Origin: Chlorobaculum sp. 24CR
Lineage (GTDB): Bacteria; Bacteroidota; Chlorobiia; Chlorobiales; Chlorobiaceae
Assembly (NCBI RefSeq): GCF_004118635.1
Contig: NZ_SDGU01000036.1
Span: forward strand, 1-64,000
Direction: 5' to 3'
DNA length: 64,000 nucleotides
Part shown: piece by piece, positions 31,322-39,670 of the stretch
How the letters are laid out: each line of letters opens with the position of its first letter
Position numbering within the stretch: the first letter of the stretch is position 1
Program-made: the position numbers and the translations under genes
Notes under the pieces: model-generated
What the model was told of the DNA's origin: nothing
The model's database searches: none
What the model saw: only the letters and a program-made list of their open reading frames with translations

Positions 31322-33400
31322 ATGAATGTCATTCCGGACAGCGCGGGAACCCTGCCGTATGCGCCCGACAAGTACACCACAATACTGGTTGTCGATGCCG
31401 ATCCCGTTTCCCGGAACCACACGGCGGCCAGCGTCGAGCAGCTCGGCTATACGTCGCTGATGGCCGACAGCGACGAGGCGTGCATCGAGCTGTTCGGCAC
31501 CTGCATGATCGAGCTGCTCCTGCTCGACATCAGCGAACCGAGAAAGACCGGTCTCAAAGTGCTCACGTACCTGCACGAGCACAGCATATCGATTCCGGTC
31601 ATCATCGTTTCGAGTTCGAGCGACATCGAACAGGCAATCTTCTCGATGAACCTCGGCGCTTACGCCTATCTGCTCAAGCCGGTCAGCATCAACCGGCTCG
31701 GCATCAACATCCGGAACGCCCTGACCGAGTTCGAGCTGCGCAACAAGCTGATGCTCTTCTCGGCGGCCATTACGCAGCTACCTCTGGGAGTGGTCATCAC
31801 CAGCGACCAGGGCATCATTGAGTACAGCAATCCCGGATTTACGGCGCTGTCGGGCTACACGGAGGCGGAGGCGAAGGGGCAGTCGATGAGCATTCTGAAC
31901 TCCGGGGCGAACTCGAAGCACTTTTACCGCAACTTCTGGGAGACCATCAGCGCTGGTAAAATCTGGCAGGGCGAGATCGTCAACAAGAAAAAAAACGGAG
32001 AACGCTACACCGAATACTGCATCGTCTGCCCGATCACCGGCCCGGACGCCGAGATCGTCCATTTCATCAGCATCAAGCAGGATATTACCCAGCGCAAAAA
32101 GGAGCAGGAGGCGCTGGCCGAAAGCGAGCAAAGCTTTCAGGAGCTGGCAGATTTGTTGCTTCAGCCTGTTTTCGAGATCGATCTCACCGGTAACATCATC
32201 TTTTCCAACAAGGCGGGCCTCGACCTTTTCGGCTATACCAGAAGCGATATAGCGCAGGGATTCGAGGCGACAAGGCTGTTCGCTCCCGAAGAGCGCCTTC
32301 GGGTATTGCAGAACATGACGGCCCGGGTCAAGGGCATCAGCTTCGACAACCACGAGTACATCACGCAGAAAAAAGATGGCACGACCTTTCCCATGCTCAT
32401 CTACACCGAACCGATCATCAGGCGCGGGGTACCCATCGGCATTCGCGGCCTCGGCATCGACATTACGGAGCGCAAAAGGAATGAAGAGAAACTGCTCGAA
32501 CTGAACCAGACGCTCGAAGAGCGCGTCAGGGAAAGGACGCAGGAACTCGAAGTGACCCACCAGCAGATGATTCTCCAGGAGAAGCTCGCCTCGATCGGCC
32601 AGCTTGCCGCCGGTCTGGCGCACGAAATCAACAACCCGGTCAACTTCGTGAGAATCAACTTCGCCACGCTCCGGGAAGATGTCAACGACCTGGGTCAACT
32701 CGTCAGGGAGTATCGCTCTCTTTTCGAGAACATCAGGGAGTCAGGCCCGATGCCAGAGGCGCTGGAAAAGGTGAAGAGCCTCGAAAAAAAGCTGAACGTG
32801 GACGCCTTGCTCAACGAGCTTCCCGAACTGTTCGACGACTCCCGGCGCGGCTTCGAGCGGATCGGCACCATTCTGAGCAGTATGCGCAACTTCTCGTTCC
32901 AGCACGCGCTCGACCAACGGGTCCCCTTCGACCTCAACCAGGGCATTCGCGACACGCTCATCATCGCCCAGAACGAGTACCGCTACTATGCCGAAGTGGA
33001 TACCCGGCTTGCCGAACTGCCGCCTGCGGCCTGCAATCCGGAGCAGATCAACCAGGTCTTCCTGAACCTGGTCGTCAACTGCGCCCACGCCATCGCCTCG
33101 CAGAAGCGGCATGAGAAGGGGAGAATCATCATCGAGACCGGCTACGACGAGGAGGTGGTCTGGTGCACCATCGCCGATGACGGCCCAGGCATACCTCCGG
33201 AGATCCGGAACCGGATTTTCGAGCCGTTCTTCACCACCAAAGAACCCGGCAAGGGCACCGGGCTTGGCCTGAGCATTTCGTATGACATCATCGCCAACAA
33301 GCATGGCGGAACCCTCGCCGTCTCCTGCCCGCCGCAGGGAGGATCGGTCTTCACCATCCGGCTGCCGCTGAAGGCCGCCCCAGCACCCGAAGCATCATGA
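31322..33400 (+). CDS. Receiver/PAS/PAS sensor histidine kinase
   Basis: 692 residues, soluble. N-terminal receiver (ILVVDADPVSRN, Asp in LLLLDISEPRKTGL), PAS 1 (ITQLPLGVVITSDQGIIEYSNPGF), PAS 2 (PVFEIDLTGNIIFSNKAGLDLFGY) with PAC, a coiled coil (ELNQTLEERVRERTQELE), then HisKA with the phospho-His in GLAHEINNPVNFVR and a HATPase ending GTGLGLSISYDI. Having the receiver at the N-terminus means it can also receive a phosphoryl group. It overlaps the SpoIIE-type gene by 4 bp (ATGA), so the pair works together. It opens the long polysaccharide locus. Confidence 0.93.
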   Translation: MNVIPDSAGTLPYAPDKYTTILVVDADPVSRNHTAASVEQLGYTSLMADSDEACIELFGTCMIELLLLDISEPRKTGLKVLTYLHEHSISIPVIIVSSSSDIEQAIFSMNLGAYAYLLKPVSINRLGINIRNALTEFELRNKLMLFSAAITQLPLGVVITSDQGIIEYSNPGFTALSGYTEAEAKGQSMSILNSGANSKHFYRNFWETISAGKIWQGEIVNKKKNGERYTEYCIVCPITGPDAEIVHFISIKQDITQRKKEQEALAESEQSFQELADLLLQPVFEIDLTGNIIFSNKAGLDLFGYTRSDIAQGFEATRLFAPEERLRVLQNMTARVKGISFDNHEYITQKKDGTTFPMLIYTEPIIRRGVPIGIRGLGIDITERKRNEEKLLELNQTLEERVRERTQELEVTHQQMILQEKLASIGQLAAGLAHEINNPVNFVRINFATLREDVNDLGQLVREYRSLFENIRESGPMPEALEKVKSLEKKLNVDALLNELPELFDDSRRGFERIGTILSSMRNFSFQHALDQRVPFDLNQGIRDTLIIAQNEYRYYAEVDTRLAELPPAACNPEQINQVFLNLVVNCAHAIASQKRHEKGRIIIETGYDEEVVWCTIADDGPGIPPEIRNRIFEPFFTTKEPGKGTGLGLSISYDIIANKHGGTLAVSCPPQGGSVFTIRLPLKAAPAPEAS

Positions 33401-35055
33401 AAAACCGTGACGAACTCACCATTCTTTTCGTTGATGACGAGTCTGACATTCTCACCTCGCTCAACCGGTTTCTGAGAAGGGAGGAGTACCGGAAATTCTT
33501 TGTGGACAACGCCGATGAGGCGCTCCGGCTGATGGCGGAAAACCCTGTCGATCTGGTCGTCTCCGACCTCCGGATGCCGGGAATGAACGGCCTGGAGCTT
33601 ATCAAGGAGGTCAAGCGGCTCTTCCCCGCCACGCTGCGGATGATCGTCAGCGGATCGCAGGACATCGAGCAGATCATCGAGTCGGTCAACAAGGGTGAGA
33701 TTTTCCGCTTCATTCCCAAACCCGTCGATCCTGAATCGTTCAAAAGCATCCTGAACGACGCCCTCGACTACTACTGCCTGAAAATCGAGCGCGAGGAGCT
33801 GTTCGACGAAATTTCGTTTAAGAACCGGCAACTGACCGAGGCCAACGCCACGCTCGAAAAGCTGGCCGCCGACCTGAAACGAAGCGAGGAGCAGTTCCGT
33901 TCGATGAACGACGCAGCGCAGGACGCGGTCTTCATGCTCGATGAAAAGGGGGTGATCCGCTATCGCAACACGGCGGCTGAGGCGATGTTCGGCTACCGGA
34001 GAAGCGAGCACCTGGCGCAGCCGGTCGCCGAAATCTTTCCGGAATCGCCAACCGCAATGGAGCTGAACAACCTCATCGCCCGAGCCTCCGGGGAGACGCC
34101 CAAGAGTTGCGCCGGACTGGTCATGCAGATCGAGGGCCTTCGCCAAAACGGCTCCCGCCTGCCGCTCGAAATTTCGAGAGGGTGCGTACACCTCGAAAGC
34201 GGCCCGCACAGCGTGCTGGTGGCGCGCGACATCACCACAAGGATCGAGGAGGAAAAAAGCCGCAAGCAGTATGAATCCATGCAGAAGGAGCTGGAGTCGC
34301 AGATCGAGAAAAAGCTCTTGCAGAGCCAGGCCCCGATCACACTGCGGGACATTGAAATCAGCTACCTGATGCGCTCCTCCGGCCATCTCGACGGCGACTT
34401 CACCGAGCTGATCGAGTACGACTCCCTTCAGGCCGACCTGCTCATCGGCGATGTAATGGGCCACGGCATCCAGTCGGCCCTGGCCGCAGCCGGGCTGAAG
34501 TCGCTCTATCTGAAAACCATCGCCGAAGAGCAGGTCAGCCTGAAGGCGCTTCCGCCGGTGGAGCGGATCGTCGGGCGCATCCACGAGCGCTGCATTCACG
34601 AGCTGATTGAGCTCGGCCTCTACTCTACCCTGTTGTTCCTGCGTCTCGACCTGCAAAACCGTCAAATCGCCTTCGTGGATTGCGGCCACAACCCGATCAT
34701 CCACCTGCCGTCAAAAACGGGTCGCTGCCGCCTCGTCAAGGGTGACAACCTGCCGATGGGCATGATCGAAAAGGAGGAGTACCGGCAGTCGTGCTTCGCG
34801 GTTGAACAGAACGACCTGGTCGTGCTCTACTCCGATGGCATCACCGAAAACCGCTCGCCCGGCGACGAACTCTTCGGCGAAGAGCGCTTCACCGCCCTGC
34901 TCGAAAAATCCGCCGCGCTGCCAACCTCGGCGATTGTCGAAAAAATCGAGGAGGAGCTGATGCGGTTCTGCGGCTGCACCAATTTTGAGGACGACGTCAC
35001 CTGCATCGTGATCCGCATCGGCGGGAACGGAGCGCCGCAACCGGCGCGAAACTGA
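33397..35055 (+). CDS. Response regulator with PAS and SpoIIE-type PP2C phosphatase (RsbU-like)
   Basis: 552 residues. Receiver at 1-125 (ILFVDDESDILTSL, Asp in LVVSDLRMPGMNG, Lys in FIPKPVD), a coiled-coil linker, PAS (DAAQDAVFMLDEKGVIRYRNTAA), then a PP2C domain from about residue 315. PP2C metal motifs are present: GDFTELIEYD, LLIGDVMGHGIQSALAAAG, DCGHNP and VLYSDGITE. Proteins of this form dephosphorylate STAS anti-anti-sigma factors when their receiver is phosphorylated. Three STAS genes lie 2-6 kb downstream, the obvious substrates, and the upstream kinase is the obvious donor. Confidence 0.93.
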   Translation: MKNRDELTILFVDDESDILTSLNRFLRREEYRKFFVDNADEALRLMAENPVDLVVSDLRMPGMNGLELIKEVKRLFPATLRMIVSGSQDIEQIIESVNKGEIFRFIPKPVDPESFKSILNDALDYYCLKIEREELFDEISFKNRQLTEANATLEKLAADLKRSEEQFRSMNDAAQDAVFMLDEKGVIRYRNTAAEAMFGYRRSEHLAQPVAEIFPESPTAMELNNLIARASGETPKSCAGLVMQIEGLRQNGSRLPLEISRGCVHLESGPHSVLVARDITTRIEEEKSRKQYESMQKELESQIEKKLLQSQAPITLRDIEISYLMRSSGHLDGDFTELIEYDSLQADLLIGDVMGHGIQSALAAAGLKSLYLKTIAEEQVSLKALPPVERIVGRIHERCIHELIELGLYSTLLFLRLDLQNRQIAFVDCGHNPIIHLPSKTGRCRLVKGDNLPMGMIEKEEYRQSCFAVEQNDLVVLYSDGITENRSPGDELFGEERFTALLEKSAALPTSAIVEKIEEELMRFCGCTNFEDDVTCIVIRIGGNGAPQPARN

Positions 35056-35063
35056 ATCCGGCG

Positions 35064-36416
35064 ATGAGCGTAAACCGGTCGGCGCAAGAGGCCCGTGCGC
35101 TGGAAAAACGGCTTACCGGGCACTCGCGAGCGCGGCGCGGCGTTCGACGCCGCCTGGCCTTTGCCGTGAGCACGGCGCTCTCGGAGCTGGTCGTGCGGCT
35201 GATCGAGATTGCCGTGGCGCTCTCGGTCTCGCTCTTCGTTTTCGTTCCGGTGCTGCTTGCACGGCTCGCCGTCCGGCTGCCCGCCGGAAAGCCGCTCTTC
35301 TCGAAGCGCACGGTGTTCGGGCGTTCGGGCAAGCCTCTGACGCTCCGGAACTTCGACGGGCTTTCGGGCGGCATGGCAACGCTGCCGTGGTTTCTGGAGC
35401 TTTTTACCGGGCGACTCGCTTTGGCGGGCACCGCGATTCGCGACTGGCAGCCATCCCCCGCCGCCGCGCCTGAACAGGGGTACATCAGCATGGTAAAGCC
35501 GGGCATCATCTCGCTCTGGAGCATCCGGCAAAGCAGCCGGATCGCGCACGAGGGGCGCGAGGCCACCGAGTGGGAGTACATCTTCAGAAAGCACCCGGTT
35601 TACGACTTTTTACTGATTCTGCGCGCTCTTCCGGCGATGCTCTTTTCCGAAAAGGAGGCATCGCCTTCGCCCTTCTTCCGGCTGCTCGGCATGAAGATCG
35701 GCAACATGACGATGCAGACGGCAATCGGAATGATCCGCCAAGCGCTCGAAGAGGAGCGGCAGTCGGCCATCTTTTTCGTCAACCCCGACTGCATGAACAA
35801 GAGCGTCGCCGACCGCAACTACCGCGAGGCGCTCATGGCCGCCGACCATATTCTGCCCGACGGCATCGGACTGGTCATCGCGGGCAAGATGCTCGGTACG
35901 CCGCTGCGCGAAAACATCAACGGCACCGACATGCTCCCGTTTCTGTGCACGATGGCCGCCGAAGAGCGGCGCTCGATCTTTCTGCTCGGCGGCAAGCCCG
36001 GCGTTGCCGAAAAGGCTGGCGACACCATTGCGCAAAAATATAGCGTCACCATCGCGGGCGTAATGCACGGCTACTTCGACCGGAAAACGGAAAACGCCGG
36101 GGTAATCGAAGCCATCAACCGCTCGAACGCCTCGGTTCTGCTGGTGGCCTTCGGCGCGCCGCTCCAGGAGGAGTGGATCATCCGCCACCGCTCGGAACTA
36201 AAACCAGCGATCCTCATGGGCGTCGGCGGACTGTTCGATTTCTTTTCGGGCAACATTAAACGCGCTCCGCGCTGGCTGCGTGAAATCGGCCTGGAGTGGG
36301 TTTACCGGATTTTGCAGGAACCCGGCAGAATGTGGAAACGCTACGTCGTGGGCAATCCCCTGTTCCTGTACCGGGTGATGAAGTGGAAAGTGCTTGACCA
36401 AAGCTCGAACCCCTGA
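35064..36416 (+). CDS. WecG/TagA-family glycosyltransferase fused to a degenerate sugar-transferase domain
   Basis: 450 residues. The C-terminal 250 form a WecG/TagA/CpsF (GT26) enzyme: FFVNPDCMNKSVADRNYREAL, LPDGIGLVIAGKMLG, ENINGTDML, FLLGGKPGVAEKA and VAFGAPLQEEWI. These attach N-acetylmannosamine-type sugars to a lipid-linked acceptor. The first 200 residues look like a polyprenyl-phosphate sugar-phosphate transferase: a membrane helix (LIEIAVALSVSLFVFVPVLLA), a KPLFSKRTVFGRSGKPLTLRNF segment, LPWFLELFTGRLALAG and MVKPGIISLWSIRQSSRI. The KFRSM, DELPQ and GPRP catalytic blocks are lost. It probably serves as membrane anchor or partner of the active transferase 6 bp downstream. Confidence 0.88.
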   Translation: MSVNRSAQEARALEKRLTGHSRARRGVRRRLAFAVSTALSELVVRLIEIAVALSVSLFVFVPVLLARLAVRLPAGKPLFSKRTVFGRSGKPLTLRNFDGLSGGMATLPWFLELFTGRLALAGTAIRDWQPSPAAAPEQGYISMVKPGIISLWSIRQSSRIAHEGREATEWEYIFRKHPVYDFLLILRALPAMLFSEKEASPSPFFRLLGMKIGNMTMQTAIGMIRQALEEERQSAIFFVNPDCMNKSVADRNYREALMAADHILPDGIGLVIAGKMLGTPLRENINGTDMLPFLCTMAAEERRSIFLLGGKPGVAEKAGDTIAQKYSVTIAGVMHGYFDRKTENAGVIEAINRSNASVLLVAFGAPLQEEWIIRHRSELKPAILMGVGGLFDFFSGNIKRAPRWLREIGLEWVYRILQEPGRMWKRYVVGNPLFLYRVMKWKVLDQSSNP

Positions 36417-36422
36417 AATGCA

Positions 36423-37142
36423 ATGGAACTCGATCCAACCGTCCGCCGCGAGCTGATCCGGAAAATCAGCGGCAACATCCGCCCATCGCTCCGGCTGCGG
36501 GGAAAACTGAAAGTTGCCGCCTGGGAGAACACCATCCGCCTCTCCTACCTTGCCAAACGCCTGCTCGACATCGCGGTTTCGACGCTGGCCCTCGTCCTTC
36601 TGTTGCCGGTCTTCGCGCTGACGGCGCTCTCGATCGTGCTGGAAAATCCGGGGCCGGTCTTCTTCGTGCAGACGCGGGTCGGCAGGAATGGCCGCCACTT
36701 CCGGTTTTACAAGTTTCGCTCAATGGTGGTGAACGCCGAAAAGCTCAAAACTGAACTCTCAACGCAGAACGAGTCGAAGGACGGGGTGATCTTCAAAATG
36801 AAAAAAGACCCGCGCATCACCCGCACGGGGCGCATCATCCGCAAGTTCAGCATCGACGAACTTCCCCAGCTCATCAACGTGCTCAAGGGTGACATGAGCC
36901 TGGTCGGTCCGCGCCCGCCGCTGCCGAAGGAGGTGGCGCAATACACACTCGAACAGCGCAAGCGGCTGCACGCCATTCCGGGCATCACCGGCCTGTGGCA
37001 GGTGAGCGGCAGGAGCGACATTGCGTTCACCGATCAGGTACGACTCGACTTGCAATACATCCAGAGCGCGGGCATCATCAGCGACCTGCGCCTTCTTCTG
37101 AGAACCATCCCGGCCGTCATCAGCGGCAGGGGAGCTTACTGA
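36423..37142 (+). CDS. Polyprenyl-phosphate sugar-phosphate transferase (WcaJ/WbaP type)
   Basis: 239 residues. It starts repeat-unit synthesis by moving a hexose-1-phosphate from a nucleotide sugar to undecaprenyl phosphate at the inner membrane. All family blocks are present: membrane hairpin KRLLDIAVSTLALVLLLPVF, PVFFVQTRVGRNGRHF, YKFRSM, DPRITRTGRIIRKFSIDELPQLINVL, DMSLVGPRPPLP, and IPGITGLWQVSGRSDIAF. It lacks the long N-terminal membrane part of full WbaP and corresponds to the minimal catalytic form. Initiating enzyme for the whole locus. Confidence 0.95.
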   Translation: MELDPTVRRELIRKISGNIRPSLRLRGKLKVAAWENTIRLSYLAKRLLDIAVSTLALVLLLPVFALTALSIVLENPGPVFFVQTRVGRNGRHFRFYKFRSMVVNAEKLKTELSTQNESKDGVIFKMKKDPRITRTGRIIRKFSIDELPQLINVLKGDMSLVGPRPPLPKEVAQYTLEQRKRLHAIPGITGLWQVSGRSDIAFTDQVRLDLQYIQSAGIISDLRLLLRTIPAVISGRGAY

Positions 37143-37150
37143 AACCTGTC

Positions 37151-37516
37151 ATGAAATTCACTCTCGACAACATCGACGGCCACCTGGTGGGCATCGCCGA
37201 GCTGGAGGGGCGGCTCGACGCCAGCAACAGCAAGCCGTTGCAGAAAATCATGCCTGAATGGCTGGAGAAAACGCCGTTTCTGGTGTTTGATTGCAGCCGT
37301 CTGGATTTTATCGACAGCAGCGGTCTGGGCGCGATTGTGGGGTGCCTGCGAAAGGCAATCGACAACAAGGGCGACCTGAGACTGTCCGAACTGAATGGAA
37401 AGGTGGCCATGGTTTTTGAACTCACCAAGGCGACGCGGCTCTTTTCGATCTTTACCAACCGGGGCGAAGCGGTTGCGTCGTTCGCCGCCGGAGCCGATCC
37501 GGGAAGCGCGAAATGA
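37151..37516 (+). CDS. STAS-domain anti-sigma factor antagonist (first of three)
   Basis: 121 residues from the ATG at 37151. The STAS fold is complete: VGIAELEGRLDASNSKPL, FDCSRLDFIDSSGLGAIVGCLR and FELTKATRLFSIF. The phosphorylatable serine, equivalent to SpoIIAA Ser58, is Ser56 in DSSGLG. It should cycle between a phosphorylated (by an RsbW-like kinase) and free state. It lies 8 bp after the sugar transferase and overlaps the next gene by 4 bp. Confidence 0.92.
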   Translation: MKFTLDNIDGHLVGIAELEGRLDASNSKPLQKIMPEWLEKTPFLVFDCSRLDFIDSSGLGAIVGCLRKAIDNKGDLRLSELNGKVAMVFELTKATRLFSIFTNRGEAVASFAAGADPGSAK

Positions 37517-38907
37517 AAACCATTCTGGCGCTCAGGGAAGCGGAGTGTGCGTGGGTTCGCGATGCGTTCCCCTGCGTTCATCCGCTGCTTCTGCCAATCT
37601 GCAACAAGCCCTTCATCGAATTCCTGATCGATTTCGCCATCCTCGTCGGCAGCCCGGCTGTACGCATCCTCGGCGATGGCGAACTCGATGCGGTGGAGCG
37701 CTACTGCGAGAATGGCAGTCGTTGGGGTATCGACATCTCCTACGCGAACATGCAAACGGGCGACAGCGTCGAGACGATGCTCGGCAAAAACCGCAGGTTC
37801 TGCGACAAGGAGCGGGTCATGATGGTGAGCGGCTTCTCGTTCGTCCGCTACGACAAACGGCGCGACTACAAAAGCCTCGCCGGTTCGATGCCGGAGGGCG
37901 AGTGGGTCGCTGGCCCCGGCGGAAGCATCACGCTTTTCGGCGCTCCGGAAAAACCGGAAGCGCAGGCAGCCGACGCTCCCCTGTCGCTCATGGCGCTCGA
38001 CGGCATGGCGAGCTACTACCGCGCATCGATGGAGGCGCTCGAAACCGGAGCCGACCGCTACGTTCTGCCCGGCTACGGTGGCGAGCCGGGATGCGCTATC
38101 GGCAGGAACGTGGTCATGAGCAAATCGGTGGAGATCCGCAAGCCCGTGAGCATCGGCAACAACGTTCAGCTCCTCGGCGACGCGATCATCGGCCCGTCGG
38201 CCATCATTGGCAGCAACGTCATCATCGACCGGGAGAGCACGGTGGAGTCGAGCATCGTCTTCGACAACACCTACATCGGCGAGCAGCTCGAAGTGATCGG
38301 GCGGATCGCTTCGGGCAACCGGCTGAGCGATCCGGTGAGCGGCGTGGCGGTCACGATGGAGGATCCGCACCTGCTCAGCGGCATCCGGAAATCCGAGGCA
38401 CTGGGCGCGCTTCCGCGTAAAATCGTACACGCCCTCGGCGCGCTCATCCTGATCGTGCTGCTTGCCGTTCCGTTCCTCGTCGTCTCGACGCTGCTCCGGC
38501 TTGGCGGAGGATGGAGATCGGCGACCGGCGACTATCTCTCCGGAAAGTCCGGCGAAACCATTTCGCTCGGCAAGGTCGAACCCGACGCCGCAAACGCTCT
38601 GGACACGATAGCTTCCACCCTTTCGCTGGATCGCTATCCCTGGCTCTTCAGGGTGCTCACCGCCGAACTCGCGCTCATCGGCAGCACGCCGCTTCCGGCT
38701 GAGACGCAGCATCCGAACGCTCCGGCAAACGCGCTCGCCTACCGGCCCGGCGTCTTCAGCTACGCCGAAGCCGAACAGTGGCCCGCCACCGGCGGCGACG
38801 CGGCCATCGTCGAGCGCTACCACCTCGTGCACAGCGGCCCGATCTCGGACATCGGCCTCGTCGTGAAAGCCTTCGTCAACCGCCCTCACGAAAAAACCAC
38901 CCCATGA
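37513..38907 (+). CDS. Nucleotidyltransferase-like/left-handed beta-helix protein with degenerate sugar-transferase tail
   Basis: 464 residues in three parts. N-terminal about 190 residues resemble a sugar-1-phosphate nucleotidyltransferase fold (HPLLLPICNKPFIEFLIDFAIL, VRILGD), but the GxGTRLxPxT nucleotide loop is missing. Residues about 195-275 are hexapeptide repeats (IGRNVVMSKSVEIRKPVSIG, IIGPSAIIGSNVIID). The rest is a membrane helix followed by DRYPWLFRVLTAELALIGSTPLP, AYRPGVFSYAEAEQW and HSGPISDIGLVVKAF, which mirrors the sugar-phosphate-transferase C-terminus without its catalytic residues. Likely a non-catalytic scaffold or regulator. Overlaps STAS genes on both sides by 4 bp. Confidence 0.8.
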   Translation: MKTILALREAECAWVRDAFPCVHPLLLPICNKPFIEFLIDFAILVGSPAVRILGDGELDAVERYCENGSRWGIDISYANMQTGDSVETMLGKNRRFCDKERVMMVSGFSFVRYDKRRDYKSLAGSMPEGEWVAGPGGSITLFGAPEKPEAQAADAPLSLMALDGMASYYRASMEALETGADRYVLPGYGGEPGCAIGRNVVMSKSVEIRKPVSIGNNVQLLGDAIIGPSAIIGSNVIIDRESTVESSIVFDNTYIGEQLEVIGRIASGNRLSDPVSGVAVTMEDPHLLSGIRKSEALGALPRKIVHALGALILIVLLAVPFLVVSTLLRLGGGWRSATGDYLSGKSGETISLGKVEPDAANALDTIASTLSLDRYPWLFRVLTAELALIGSTPLPAETQHPNAPANALAYRPGVFSYAEAEQWPATGGDAAIVERYHLVHSGPISDIGLVVKAFVNRPHEKTTP

Positions 38908-39254
38908 TTATTACCGAAACATCGGCAAACGGCATCGTCATCGTCGCCCTCGAAGGCAGGCTCGACGCCCTCTCGGCTCCGAAACTCCGAGGCAGCCCGC
39001 CGGTTGCCGACCCGAAAACGGCGGTTGTCCTCGATCTGGAAAAGGTGGATTTTATGGACAGCAGCGGCCTGGGAGCCATCGTCGGCGCGGCCAGGGAGAA
39101 AGGCGACCCGGCCTGCGGCATTGTGCTCTCCTGCATGAACAACAAGGTGCGCAGGACTTTCGAGACCACCAACGCCCAGAGACTTTTCCATATTTTCGAT
39201 GACACCTCGGCCGCCGTCGATTTCGCGGCAACCCGGCAAATCGCCCGCACATGA
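38904..39254 (+). CDS. STAS-domain anti-sigma factor antagonist (second of three)
   Basis: 116 residues from the ATG at 38904. The pattern is IVIVALEGRLDALSAPKL and LDLEKVDFMDSSGLGAIVG, with the phospho-site Ser53 in DSSG, then TFETTNAQRLFHIFDD. It overlaps the RsbW-like gene by 4 bp, the standard spacing for an antagonist and its kinase, so these two are the best candidates for a cognate pair. Confidence 0.93.
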   Translation: MIITETSANGIVIVALEGRLDALSAPKLRGSPPVADPKTAVVLDLEKVDFMDSSGLGAIVGAAREKGDPACGIVLSCMNNKVRRTFETTNAQRLFHIFDDTSAAVDFAATRQIART

Positions 39255-39670
39255 GCAGCATCATCACGCTTACCTTGCCGGGCGACCCGCTCTTCACCGA
39301 GGTTGCCCGGCAAACCACAACCTCGGTGGCCAGTCTCCTGACCGGCGAAAACCGTTCCGCATCCGATGAGACGCAATTCATCCACGACTTTGAACTGGCC
39401 ATCAGCGAAGCCTTTACCAACTCGGTGAAATACGCCGGTGAGCACGACACGCCGCCGACGGTCACGCTCACCTTCGAGATCGAAAAACGGCGGCTCACGG
39501 TGAGCCTGCTCGATGCCAACAGCCCGTTCAGCATCGATACGCCCGCGCCCGACATCGAAAGCTATCCCGAAAACGGCTACGGCCTCTGGATCATCCGCAA
39601 GGTGATGGACTGCGTCACCTACCGGCGCGAAGGAAATTCCAATATCATCTCCATGTCAAAAACGCTTTGA
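39251..39670 (+). CDS. RsbW/SpoIIAB-like anti-sigma factor (HATPase_c_2)
   Basis: 139 residues. GHKL ATPase with N box FELAISEAFTNSVKYAGEH and a C-terminal G2-type NGYGLWIIRKVMD. The G1 box, normally DxGxGF, reads LLDANSPFSID and lacks both glycines, so nucleotide binding may be altered. Family members phosphorylate STAS partners and sequester a sigma factor or other target. No sigma gene is nearby. The last 17 codons (VTYRREGNSNIISMSKTL) are repeated exactly at the start of the glycosyltransferase gene 390 bp downstream. Confidence 0.9.
   Translation: MSSIITLTLPGDPLFTEVARQTTTSVASLLTGENRSASDETQFIHDFELAISEAFTNSVKYAGEHDTPPTVTLTFEIEKRRLTVSLLDANSPFSIDTPAPDIESYPENGYGLWIIRKVMDCVTYRREGNSNIISMSKTL

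Noticed and set aside
33142-34704. 520-codon minus-strand frame in the SpoIIE-type gene
   Set aside because: Composition (Val/Asp/Gly/Arg-rich) is that of a shadow frame; no motif.
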